Shown here: positions 15,790 through 22,801 of the stretch, one piece after another
How positions within the stretch are numbered: position 1 is the stretch's first letter
How the letters are laid out: each line of letters begins with the position of its first letter
IMG/VR virus record: IMGVR_UViG_3300050821_003884
Coordinates: 16,898-80,897 of that record
Length of the DNA: 64,000 nucleotides
Reading direction: 5' to 3' (one strand)
DNA from: a virus
Notes under the pieces: model-generated
Databases searched by the model: none
What the model was told of the DNA's origin: nothing
What the model saw: the letters and a program-made list of their open reading frames with translations, nothing else
Position numbers and translations under genes: made by a program

Positions 15790-15987
15790 TTAATTTTCCC
15801 GGCGCACGGCAACCAATTTGCCGCTGGCATCCCGGATGAGATGGCGCGGTCTGACTGGCTGCGGGGGCTTGCGCTCAGGAAGCTGAAAGCGGGGACTCTC
15901 AGGCAGGAAGCGGCATTCGTTGTCGGGGTTGTGGTCTTCGTTGCAGTAGGGGCAACCGGGCAGGATATGGGCTGGCTTGGTTCTCAT
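15790..15987 (-). CDS. Small zinc-binding-like protein
   Basis: This 65-aa protein has GCPYCNEDHNPDNEC, a one-zinc motif, followed by a Pro/Arg-rich tail and HLIRDASGKLVAVRREN. Its function is unknown. It follows the upstream membrane-protein gene by four bases. Confidence 0.5.
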   Translation of the reverse strand: MRTKPAHILPGCPYCNEDHNPDNECRFLPESPRFQLPERKPPQPVRPRHLIRDASGKLVAVRREN

Positions 15988-15991
15988 GGGT

Positions 15992-16216
15992 TTAATTCCC
16001 GCCAGCCAAAATAGCTATTACTAGGCAGGCTGCGACGAAGAGAGTGAAGATGACCCAGTTGCGCCTTGAATCCCTCTGAGCCTTCTTCTGTTCCTCGGTA
16101 AGGACTGGCTTCTCGGGGCGGTGGTAGGTCTTCCGCTCTTCAAGGTAGCTCCCAAAGGCGCATATCAGCCACCAGCATCCCACAGCAAGGGCGACAATAA
16201 AAATAAATGCAATCAT
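15992..16216 (-). CDS. Two-helix membrane protein
   Basis: This 74-aa protein has two transmembrane segments, MIAFIFIVALAVGCWWLICA and WVIFTLFVAACLVIAILAG, separated by a charged loop of about 30 residues. Holin-like in size, but far from the lysis genes, so probably an accessory inner-membrane protein. The start at 16216 follows AGGAG by eight bases. Confidence 0.55.
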   Translation of the reverse strand: MIAFIFIVALAVGCWWLICAFGSYLEERKTYHRPEKPVLTEEQKKAQRDSRRNWVIFTLFVAACLVIAILAGGN

Positions 16217-16241
16217 TTCGATCACTCCTGTAAATCTGTTT

Positions 16242-16451
16242 CTACCTGTTGCAGGGCACCCAGAACGAATGGGTGTCCGTACTCTTGGTTTTCTGGTTGT
16301 AGTGCGTGTGCTGGTAGTTGCACTCCTCGCCGCCGTCCGTCATCCTGCTCCCGGTGAAGTAAGCCGTCTCGCCATCCGTGGGGCAGGATGCGGTCAGGTC
16401 GTAGACGGCCATGCCCAGCAGGGCCAAAGCAATTAAAAGTGTACGCTTCAA
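16242..16451 (-). CDS. Short exported protein
   Basis: This 69-aa protein has a signal peptide (MKRTLLIALALLGMAVYDLTA) and a mature part of about 48 residues with three cysteines and several histidines (CNYQHTHYNQ). It is secreted to the periplasm or a lipid-free surface location. It overlaps the upstream gene by ATGA. Confidence 0.55.
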   Translation of the reverse strand: MKRTLLIALALLGMAVYDLTASCPTDGETAYFTGSRMTDGGEECNYQHTHYNQKTKSTDTHSFWVPCNR

Positions 16452-16912
16452 GCGGTTACCTCTCTTTGCTCTGCGGCAAGGTAATCAAGCAGCGGCACCT
16501 GTGACTCAGGCTTCAGGATGACGGCCTCTTGTGTGCTGTAGTCGAAGACGAAATACGCGCCCTCGCCAGCCTTGGCGACTGCGGCCCGGATGCGGCGCGA
16601 AGCCCCGTCCGTGCATTTAATTTGCAGCCCCTGACTGCCCGTGCGCAGGGCAACGTGGAAGCGCTTCACCTCAACGTCTTTCGAGATGAGCACCTCGTCA
16701 GGGTCGGTGATGATGCACTCAGGCTTGCTGCCTACCCACCATGTTGGCTTTGGGCTAGGCTCGCCCTCAGACGTGTTTACAGGCGTGGTCAGGCTCTGAC
16801 CAGCGCGGCTGAAGTCGATGGCCGTCCAGATAGCGATGCCGCCTCTGTCCCGGAGCCAGCCAGCAATCTTCTCGGCATTGTCCGGTGTCGTGATGTACGG
16901 TTTTAAATTCAT
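16448..16912 (-). CDS. Hypothetical protein carrying a leader-like insert
   Basis: This 154-aa protein has KPYITTPDNAEKIAGWLRDRGGIAIWTAI at its N-terminus and RFHVALRTGSQGLQIKCTDG later. Both are typical of a conserved phage protein without known role. Residues around TTPVNTSEGEPSP are encoded by a copy of the TGTAAACACG leader core lying inside the gene (about 16765-16790). The same peptide motif recurs in 20827-21597. Confidence 0.6.
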   Translation of the reverse strand: MNLKPYITTPDNAEKIAGWLRDRGGIAIWTAIDFSRAGQSLTTPVNTSEGEPSPKPTWWVGSKPECIITDPDEVLISKDVEVKRFHVALRTGSQGLQIKCTDGASRRIRAAVAKAGEGAYFVFDYSTQEAVILKPESQVPLLDYLAAEQREVTA

Positions 16913-16951
16913 GCTTACCCTCCCGGTAAAGCGGTTTACAGGTGTTCAGGG

Positions 16952-17497
16952 TTACGAGCGCCAGTCGGTGACGCGGGTCGCGTAGAGCCGGTCGAACTCG
17001 GCGCGATCTTCGGCAGTCAACTCTTTCCGGTACTCGGCTAGGTTTCTGTCAAGGTCGTCGGCGCTGCCGATGAATGCTCCGCCGCCGTCTGAAGCCGTAG
17101 AGCCAGCGGTGACATAGCCGTCTGACGTGATGGACAGGCTGTAGAGCCGTCCGCCGCGCCCGTCACGTGCGCCATAGTCGTGACCGATAATCGCGCCCAC
17201 GATGGCTACCAGCTTGGGGCTGAAGTTAAAGTGGCTGGGGTCGATGCGCTCTGCGAACTCGTCCACCTTCGGCGCTTCTGTCGCTGCGACCTTTTCGGCA
17301 ATCACGACGGATGTGCGAACGCCCGTCTGGTACTTCTTGCCGTCAGGTGCCTTGTACGATCTGGATGTGACTTTGGTCATAGTCTGGTCGCTGCTGGGGA
17401 ACTTAAACTCCTGTCCCACGGTCAGGTACTTGAAGATTGAATTGCCTTGGCCTTGTGTCAGTGCTGCTAAATCTCGAAACTCTGTGTCGTTGCTCAT
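16952..17497 (-). CDS. Hypothetical protein, 181 aa
   Basis: The N-terminal third (IFKYLTVGQEFKFPSSDQTMTKV...DGKKYQTG) looks like a small beta domain. The rest is mixed, with a Gly-rich loop (DGRGGRLYSLSITSDGYVTAG). No family was recognised. A conserved leader precedes it. Confidence 0.55.
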   Translation of the reverse strand: MSNDTEFRDLAALTQGQGNSIFKYLTVGQEFKFPSSDQTMTKVTSRSYKAPDGKKYQTGVRTSVVIAEKVAATEAPKVDEFAERIDPSHFNFSPKLVAIVGAIIGHDYGARDGRGGRLYSLSITSDGYVTAGSTASDGGGAFIGSADDLDRNLAEYRKELTAEDRAEFDRLYATRVTDWRS

Positions 17498-17542
17498 AGT
17501 CCCTCCCGGTGACTTGCTGTAAAGATGTTTTAGCGTATGTGG

Positions 17543-17770
17543 CTATGCTTGTTCCGGTGCCTCGGCCTTCACTGCCACCAGCCCAGCCGTGGATGACCAT
17601 GTGTAGTTGACTGGCTCGTCGGACTCGACTACCTGATACGCCTCGGCCAGCGTCCACGCCGCAATCTTGTTGCGGCCATAGGCTTCTGCCTCTTCGCGGG
17701 TCGCCAGTGCGACGCCGTTCAGGTAAAACTTGGGGTCGTCGTAGGTTTTAATTTCTGCTTTGAAGCTCAT
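17543..17770 (-). CDS. Small hypothetical protein
   Basis: This 75-aa acidic protein contains LNGVALATREEAEAYGRN, then NKIAAWTLAEAYQVVESDEPVNYTW. Similar 'tREEAEaYg' segments occur in many short phage proteins of unknown function. It is preceded by a leader with GGGAGGG. Confidence 0.6.
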   Translation of the reverse strand: MSFKAEIKTYDDPKFYLNGVALATREEAEAYGRNKIAAWTLAEAYQVVESDEPVNYTWSSTAGLVAVKAEAPEQA

Positions 17771-17809
17771 GCGCTTTCCCTCCCGGTGAAAGACTTGTGT
17801 AAAGCGGTT

Positions 17810-18280
17810 TTAGCGTGACATGTGGCGGCGGCGTATCTCGGTTGCGTTCGCCGGGATGCGCTTTCGCACGTCCAAGTGATAGTGATAGGGTGCGGACTCA
17901 AGCTCTCGCTTCAGGTCTGCGTACTCTTCAGGCTTCGCCAGCTTGGTACGGTAGATGATGTCTAGGTTCGCTGCGCCATGCTGCCCGATGTGCTGATAGC
18001 TGTCGCAGTCGTACTCGCTGGTGCCGGGGTCGCAGGGGAACAAGGCGATTACATCGCCACCCTCGGACTTCGGCCACTTGCGAAAGATCACTGGCGTTTT
18101 GCACATCGCGAACCAGTGGCCAGTCGGCCCGATGACTACGGTGTGATTCGCCTCATCCTGTTGGCACTCGCCGCAGTAGTTAAACTCAAACGTTTGCCGT
18201 AAAAACTCTTTTACGGTGATGCCGCTCGCGTCTTTCTTCGGCGGCACAGGTGCGAATCGGTTGCCAGCGGCTTGTGTCAT
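17810..18280 (-). CDS. Cys/His-containing hypothetical protein
   Basis: This 156-aa protein has CGECQQDEANHTVV, HWFAMC and FPCDPGTSEYDCDSYQH, which may form a metal site. The C-terminus is helical and basic. Its start overlaps the stop of the upstream zinc-finger gene by four bases. No family was recognised. Confidence 0.55.
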   Translation of the reverse strand: MTQAAGNRFAPVPPKKDASGITVKEFLRQTFEFNYCGECQQDEANHTVVIGPTGHWFAMCKTPVIFRKWPKSEGGDVIALFPCDPGTSEYDCDSYQHIGQHGAANLDIIYRTKLAKPEEYADLKRELESAPYHYHLDVRKRIPANATEIRRRHMSR

Positions 18281-18459
18281 TGCGCGGCCTCCGTTTTCGC
18301 CTTGCAGCCTTCGCAGTAGTACGCGTTGGCGCTGAATGGCCTTGCCGTAACGTCGGCATAGACGGCTTCACGATCATCCTGCAATGCCTTGCCGCACCCA
18401 GCGCAGCGGTACTGTAATGTTGCCGCGTGGTTCTTGTTTACTTTCACGAACTTGTGCAT
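18277..18459 (-). CDS. Small zinc-finger protein
   Basis: This 60-aa protein has CAGCGKAL and, near the end, YYCEGCKAK, two CxxC knuckles of a treble-clef type finger. The start at 18459 follows GGGAGGGG. It is the first gene behind the perfect dyad promoter at 18495-18520. Confidence 0.6.
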   Translation of the reverse strand: MHKFVKVNKNHAATLQYRCAGCGKALQDDREAVYADVTARPFSANAYYCEGCKAKTEAAQ

Positions 18460-18494
18460 TTACCCCTCCCGGTAAAACGCGTACTGTCCTCATC

Positions 18495-18520
18495 CTACAT
18501 AGGTGACACCATGGTGTCAA
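18495..18520 (-). promoter_or_regulatory. Dyad promoter with perfect 14-bp palindrome
   Basis: The palindrome GACACCATGGTGTC (18505-18518) overlaps TTGACA on the - strand. TATGTA lies 13 nt beyond, and TAGGAT at 17 nt is an alternative -10. This is the best-preserved copy of the operator-like element of the left arm. Confidence 0.6.
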
Positions 18521-18565
18521 GTATGCGCAGGTTTCAGGGTGATGGTGGGGCCGTAGCCCCACGGG

Positions 18566-18889
18566 TTAGCTTCGGCTAAGGTAGGGAGTGGCTGGCCCTT
18601 CCATGAGCACCTGAAGGACCGTCTGCCCGTCAAGGGTCGTGAATGACCAGTGGGGCTTCGGCAGGTAGACGTGGAACCGCGCTACCCAGTCCTTTGTTTT
18701 GCTGCCCTCGCTCTGTACGTGCGCAAGGCGCTCCTCAAAGTCCTCGCGCTCTTCCTCGGGCAGGGTATAGCGCAGCGCCTCGATAGCTTGCTCCAGCGCT
18801 TTGGGGTCGTGCTGCTTCAGGTGGGTGTGGATGTGCGGGGTCAGTATCAGCACCTGTAATGCGTTGCCTGTTCTGGTTCCTTTTATCAT
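18566..18889 (-). CDS. Hypothetical protein, 107 aa
   Basis: It contains ALQVLILTPHIHTHLKQHDPKALEQAIEALRYTLPEEEREDFEERL, a helical acidic segment, and a C-terminal sheet (VARFHVYLPKPHWSF). No family was recognised. A CAGGAGAG leader gives the start. Confidence 0.5.
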   Translation of the reverse strand: MIKGTRTGNALQVLILTPHIHTHLKQHDPKALEQAIEALRYTLPEEEREDFEERLAHVQSEGSKTKDWVARFHVYLPKPHWSFTTLDGQTVLQVLMEGPATPYLSRS

Positions 18890-18938
18890 TTAGCTCTCTC
18901 CTGTAAATAAGTTCTGGTGAGTGGTTGCGGTTTAGCTG

Positions 18939-19202
18939 CTACCTGCCCTCTTGGGTTGCTATCACTTTCTGCGCGTTGTGGATGCCAGCGGTTAACTTCT
19001 GGATCAGCTTCTCAGCCTCAAAGACAGTCATGCGGACATTCAACTGTAGGGGATTGTCGGTGTCGTGCCTCTGAAGGATCAGCACCAGCAGGGGTGTGCC
19101 TTCCGGCGTGGTGACGTTCAAAAGCTCCGGGTCAATGTTCGCCATGTTGGACGGGTAATGAGACTGCCCGTGTGACGTTGCAAATCTTCTGCTTACTTTC
19201 AT
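18939..19202 (-). CDS. Hypothetical protein, 87 aa
   Basis: It has a basic N-terminus (MKVSRRFATSHGQSH) and a C-terminal helix (VFEAEKLIQKLTAGIHNAQKV). The middle resembles a small beta-alpha domain. Its function is unknown. ACAGGAG leader. Confidence 0.5.
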   Translation of the reverse strand: MKVSRRFATSHGQSHYPSNMANIDPELLNVTTPEGTPLLVLILQRHDTDNPLQLNVRMTVFEAEKLIQKLTAGIHNAQKVIATQEGR

Positions 19203-19241
19203 TGCTTCTCCTGTAAATCGGTTTCCGTGTGTTGATCTTGC

Positions 19242-19565
19242 TCAGTCCAGCGGCGGGAATTTTAATCCCGCCTTGTAACCAGCCTTCGTATAGAAAGCCT
19301 TGATCGGTGCCAGCGTCTTCTTAAGCTCTGCCTCAGTCGGCTCGGGCAGTCGCGGATATGCGCCCATGCCAGCGAACATGTAGCCATACAGCAGGGTCAT
19401 CAGCTTGTCGGCTGCTTTCGCTGGCAGCTTCCAGTAGGGCCAGCCGTCGCTGTGCTCGTTGACTTCGTTCTTGAACGCGTCCAGAAACCTCGCGTACTTG
19501 CCCAGAACAGGATGCGACTGGAACCTCTGCGCTGCCTCTTCAACTTCCCATTGATTCATCCACAT
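19242..19565 (-). CDS. Hypothetical helical protein, 107 aa
   Basis: Helical and Trp-rich (MWMNQWEVEEAAQRF, DGWPYWKLPAKAADKLMTLLYGYMFAGMG). The ATG lies just inside the end of the upstream frame, whose last codons read through the leader. No domain was recognised. Confidence 0.5.
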   Translation of the reverse strand: MWMNQWEVEEAAQRFQSHPVLGKYARFLDAFKNEVNEHSDGWPYWKLPAKAADKLMTLLYGYMFAGMGAYPRLPEPTEAELKKTLAPIKAFYTKAGYKAGLKFPPLD

Positions 19566-19744
19566 ATTTCTATTCCTCCCGGTTGTATAAATTTGTTTTC
19601 AGGTGATTGGGCTTTGCAGTACCCACCATTAACCATGTCTGCATGCGGTTGGATAATTCCACTCTTACTGACGACTTCACGCTTGCAGATGGGACAAAGG
19701 ACAATGCTAATTTTGGCGAGTTGCTTTCTCTGCTTTGGTGTCAT
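19556..19744 (-). CDS. Small Cys-containing protein reading through the leader
   Basis: This 62-aa protein has VLCPICKREVVSKSG, then ENKFIQPGGIEICG. Its final residues SPENKFIQPGG are the translated intergenic leader, because the expected stop before the leader is absent. It overlaps the upstream coiled-coil gene by ATGA and the downstream gene by ten bases. Confidence 0.5.
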   Translation of the reverse strand: MTPKQRKQLAKISIVLCPICKREVVSKSGIIQPHADMVNGGYCKAQSPENKFIQPGGIEICG

Positions 19745-20220
19745 GGCTTGACTCTCAGCGCGGCAATCTCCAGCTTGATCGTGGTGATCTTGCCCTCAAG
19801 GTCGGCGATTTCTTTCTCGCGCTTCTCGATCTCGCGGCGCGTGTCGTCCTGCTGCGCCTCGACCAGCGCGGCCTGATTGTCTTTCAGCCAGCGCTCGACC
19901 TCGGCAGTCAGAAGCTCTGCGACCGCAACCCGTGCAGTGTGGCTGATATCGCTCTTTACGTTGCTGCCACGGCGCGAAATGTACATGTTATGGTAGAACT
20001 TCGCAGACGGGGCTTCGCCCTCTTTGCCCAGCGTCCACGTGCCTGTCGGCGACTTGTAGAAATGGGCACTGACGCCATAGGTGATGCCGCGCACGGTGAT
20101 GAAAAATCCGCCCTCGAATCTGGATGCGCTGCCCGTGTTGCAGTCGAAGAAAATATGCTCGCCGCTCGTCGGGGTAATCTCGCCCCGGAGTTGCTTTGTC
20201 TCTACTTTGAAAGATGCCAT
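19741..20220 (-). CDS. Coiled-coil protein
   Basis: This 159-aa protein has a beta-rich first half (GEHIFFDCNTGSASRFEGGF) and a long C-terminal coiled coil (EIEKREKEIADLEGKITTIK). It is the first gene behind the dyad at 20255-20280. Its function is unknown. Confidence 0.6.
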   Translation of the reverse strand: MASFKVETKQLRGEITPTSGEHIFFDCNTGSASRFEGGFFITVRGITYGVSAHFYKSPTGTWTLGKEGEAPSAKFYHNMYISRRGSNVKSDISHTARVAVAELLTAEVERWLKDNQAALVEAQQDDTRREIEKREKEIADLEGKITTIKLEIAALRVKP

Positions 20221-20254
20221 GTCTTACCCTCCCGGTAAAAGCAGTTATCAGGTT

Positions 20255-20280
20255 ATTGTATGTGACACCGTGGTGTCAAG
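20255..20280 (-). promoter_or_regulatory. Dyad promoter/operator
   Basis: GACACCGTGGTGTC (20264-20277) overlaps TTGACA on the - strand, with TACAAT 13 nt beyond. The element overlaps the stop codon of the 20276 gene, so a new transcription unit begins within the array of leftward genes. Confidence 0.5.
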
Positions 20281-20512
20281 TATTCTGCAACTCAATCGTG
20301 ACGGGGAACAGGAAGTAATACGGGCCGATAACGCGCACGATCTCATCTAGTGCGGCCTTGGCCTCTTCCTCGTCCTCCCATATCTCCAGCAAGTATCCGG
20401 AGATACGCTTCGCAGCGAACGGTGCAGCATCCAGAAGGCCCGGACACGCTACCTTGTGCCAGCCGGGGAATGATCCATCCGTCCGCCTCTGCGAGATAAT
20501 GAAGCCCTTCAT
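20276..20512 (-). CDS. Small hypothetical protein
   Basis: This 78-aa protein has MKGFIISQRRTDGSFPGWHK, then GYLLEIWEDEEEAKAALDEIVR. It looks like a small alpha/beta domain. No family was recognised. The stop lies within the dyad promoter of the next unit. CAGGAGAGAGG leader. Confidence 0.5.
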   Translation of the reverse strand: MKGFIISQRRTDGSFPGWHKVACPGLLDAAPFAAKRISGYLLEIWEDEEEAKAALDEIVRVIGPYYFLFPVTIELQNT

Positions 20513-20536
20513 GTTTGTAATCCTCTCTCCTGTAAA

Positions 20537-20728
20537 TCAGTTTGCGTGTGACGTACTTGCAAGCCCTGCGGCTCTAAGGTGCGCTGTCGCCTGTTGCGGG
20601 GTGTAGAGCAAACCATAGGGGCTGCCGGGTCGCTGTTGCGCTTCCACGCTGCCATCGGCTCTAAACTTCAGACGATAATGCGGGTAGTGTCGCCTGATTG
20701 CCGTTTTCTGCTTGGCGGTGTACTTCAT
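20537..20728 (-). CDS. Small basic protein
   Basis: This 63-aa protein starts MKYTAKQKTAIRRHYPHYRLKF and ends with a helix (TPQQATAHLRAAGL). ATG 20728 is chosen by the CAGGAGAG leader; a longer frame upstream crosses the leader. The high Arg/Lys/His content suggests nucleic-acid contact, inferred only. Confidence 0.5.
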   Translation of the reverse strand: MKYTAKQKTAIRRHYPHYRLKFRADGSVEAQQRPGSPYGLLYTPQQATAHLRAAGLASTSHAN

Positions 20729-20826
20729 AACTCTCTCCTGTAAATCAATTTTGGCGTGATGCGCCAATTCAGGCCCACGCATATGGGCTTGAATCAGCGC
20801 ACGGGGCAGGGGATGCCCCATGCGGG

Positions 20827-21597
20827 TTAGTTCTGCGTCTTTAGCTTGTCGGCTTCCTCGATCACTGCGACGGCTTGGATCAGCAGGTCGTGTGGACTGT
20901 TAGCGTCGCGTGGTGACGTGTGCTCACGCGCCCAGTCTGTCAGCGCTCGCAGTGCTTCCAGCAATCGCGTGTTGACTGGCTCACCTGTAGACGTGTTTTC
21001 AGGTGATGCTGTTCCCAGTTCCGCCTGAGACAACTCTTTGACGCCCACGATGGCCTCGGCCTCGGCCCATGTCAGGTCTACGGTAAAGCCGGGGGTGTCC
21101 AGAAAGACGCTCTCGCTATTGGTTGCCGTGGCTTTCGGATTCGATCTCACGGCATAAGCGGTGCGCTTGTCGGTAACAAATGTCACACGGGCATAGCCAT
21201 TCGCTGCGGGGATATTGTCGGCATCGAAGTCTACATATTCCTCATGCGTCTGTACCCAGTGATACGTTTCCCGTGCAGACACTGCGGCGTTGACAGTGAC
21301 AGGCTCGGCGTTGCGCGTCGCGCCTGTTGCTCTGTCTGTCCATGGACGCGACTCGTTCGCGGCTGTCGTGATCGCGCTCTCGTGCTGCCACGAAGTAAGC
21401 ACAGCGCAAGGCTCGGGCTGTCGCGGCCAGACGGTCTGCACAACACCGTAGCTCTGGCCCAAGTCAATCGCGATAGGCTCGCGGCCTTTGGCGATGGTGG
21501 ACGCGTAGGAGTCAGCCTCGCTGCGCGTGTCAAACTGGCGACGGGTCGCCTGTACATAGTCGCCGCTGTCGTCGCGGCAGATAACGATGAAGCTCAT
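20827..21597 (-). CDS. Hypothetical protein, 256 aa, with leader-like insert
   Basis: The N-terminus MSFIVICRDDSGDYVQ is strand-rich. The C-terminal 60 residues are helical (RLLEALRALTDWAREH). Between them TASPENTSTGEPVN is encoded by a CACCTG...CAGGTG copy of the leader core (about 20980-21006), in frame. No catalytic motif is visible. GGGAGG leader. Confidence 0.55.
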   Translation of the reverse strand: MSFIVICRDDSGDYVQATRRQFDTRSEADSYASTIAKGREPIAIDLGQSYGVVQTVWPRQPEPCAVLTSWQHESAITTAANESRPWTDRATGATRNAEPVTVNAAVSARETYHWVQTHEEYVDFDADNIPAANGYARVTFVTDKRTAYAVRSNPKATATNSESVFLDTPGFTVDLTWAEAEAIVGVKELSQAELGTASPENTSTGEPVNTRLLEALRALTDWAREHTSPRDANSPHDLLIQAVAVIEEADKLKTQN

Positions 21598-21638
21598 TTT
21601 TAATTCCTCCCGGTTGTGTAAATTGGTTTTAGTGTGAA

Positions 21639-21944
21639 TTACAGGATGCCCCCGTAGATGTTCGGGCCGAAGTCGTCTTCCGGCGGGAAGCGTACCTCGA
21701 TGCTCCAGCCATACACGAAGTCAATGTCGATCCCGTCGCCGTAAAGCTCTTCAGTCTCTTCGCTGGCGATTTTGCCGCGCAATGCGTCGGCTGTTTCTTT
21801 GGGCATGTAACTGTCGAACAGGGCAGGGTCGGGAATCAGTAGGCTCGGCTTCGTGTCAAATGTTTGCCAGTCGCCGTCTACCTCGATTTCCAGATGGAGC
21901 ACGCCGCTCGCGTCTTTCCATGCGTTATAACTTCCCGGTGTCAT
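21639..21944 (-). CDS. Acidic hypothetical protein, 101 aa
   Basis: Strand-rich and acidic, with AWKDASGVLHLEIEVDGDWQTF and a C-terminus WSIEVRFPPEDDFGPNIYGGIL. No family was recognised. The ACAGGAG leader fixes the start. Confidence 0.5.
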   Translation of the reverse strand: MTPGSYNAWKDASGVLHLEIEVDGDWQTFDTKPSLLIPDPALFDSYMPKETADALRGKIASEETEELYGDGIDIDFVYGWSIEVRFPPEDDFGPNIYGGIL

Positions 21945-21984
21945 GATGCGTTCTCCTGTAAATGTGTTTGTGTGTGATGGGTGT

Positions 21985-22188
21985 TTACGGCAGTTGCCGG
22001 ATATCGCGATGCGTCCAGCCTGAGCCTATGCTCGGCATCAGGCCAAGGACGTAATCTCTGGAGTAGGGTGTGGCGACGTGGACGTGTGCTGTGCCCTCAA
22101 TGGTGACGGTGATATCTTCCTTCTGGCGTAGCTTCTCAGCTACCCACTGCACCAGCGTCGGCCCAGTGTAGATGGCGAAGCGGTTCAT
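21985..22188 (-). CDS. Small hypothetical protein, 67 aa
   Basis: MNRFAIYTGPTLVQWVAEKLRQ opens a small alpha/beta protein ending GSGWTHRDIRQLP. The start at 22188 lies behind ACAGGAGATAGCA. A longer frame crosses the leader and is rejected. Confidence 0.5.
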   Translation of the reverse strand: MNRFAIYTGPTLVQWVAEKLRQKEDITVTIEGTAHVHVATPYSRDYVLGLMPSIGSGWTHRDIRQLP

Positions 22189-22223
22189 GTTGCTATCTCC
22201 TGTAAACAAGTTTGTGTGTTGGT

Positions 22224-22484
22224 TTAAAGGATCGACTGAATAGCTCGCCGCATACTGGCGACTTCTTCGGCTGTGCTCTTCGGCTTCTCCGTGGCCGGGA
22301 CAGTCACGCGCTCCAGTTCCACCCATTGCTGGCCCGTGCTGTTGCGGCTGTCAGGCGTGATAAGCAGACGCGGCTTGCCCCATGAGTTCTTGACGTTCAG
22401 AACAGTGCAGAGAATTTGTAGTTGTTCAAAGCGGACTAGGACTGTCGCGCCAATTGCGGGGATCATCTCAAGTGCGGTTGTCAT
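22224..22484 (-). CDS. Small hypothetical protein, 86 aa
   Basis: It is strand-rich (ATVLVRFEQLQILCTVLNVKNS, WVELERVTVPA) with a helical end. It could be a small beta-barrel; no family was recognised. Typical CAGGAGAGAG leader. Confidence 0.5.
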   Translation of the reverse strand: MTTALEMIPAIGATVLVRFEQLQILCTVLNVKNSWGKPRLLITPDSRNSTGQQWVELERVTVPATEKPKSTAEEVASMRRAIQSIL

Positions 22485-22521
22485 TTGGCTCTCTCCTGTA
22501 AATAAGTTTGTGTGTGATGGC

Positions 22522-22686
22522 TTAGTCTTCGTACTCTGCGGTCAGCTTCTTGCTGGCCTTGCGTGCTCGCCTGTTGAAGCGTGCCTTGATCTTCTTGCGC
22601 GTTCCTGCGCGGAACCCGTAGTACTTCTTTGCCGTGGTAAGTGCGTCGTACTCGTCGCCGCCCTTGAGTGGAATCTCGCGTCTCAT
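22522..22686 (-). CDS. Very basic small protein, 54 aa
   Basis: MRREIPLKGGDEYDALTTAKKY is followed by FRAGTRKKIKARFNRRARKA and a short acidic end. The charge suggests RNA or DNA binding. It lies upstream of the VWA gene. ATG 22686 follows an ACAGGAG leader. Confidence 0.55.
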   Translation of the reverse strand: MRREIPLKGGDEYDALTTAKKYYGFRAGTRKKIKARFNRRARKASKKLTAEYED

Positions 22687-22801
22687 TGCCGTGTGCTCCT
22701 GTAAATGTGTTTGTGTGTGACGCAATGCGCCAGCGCAAGCCTCTGTGCAGGGGCTTGAGTTGGCGCATGGGGCTTGTTGCGCCCCATGCGGTTGTTGTTG
22801 G

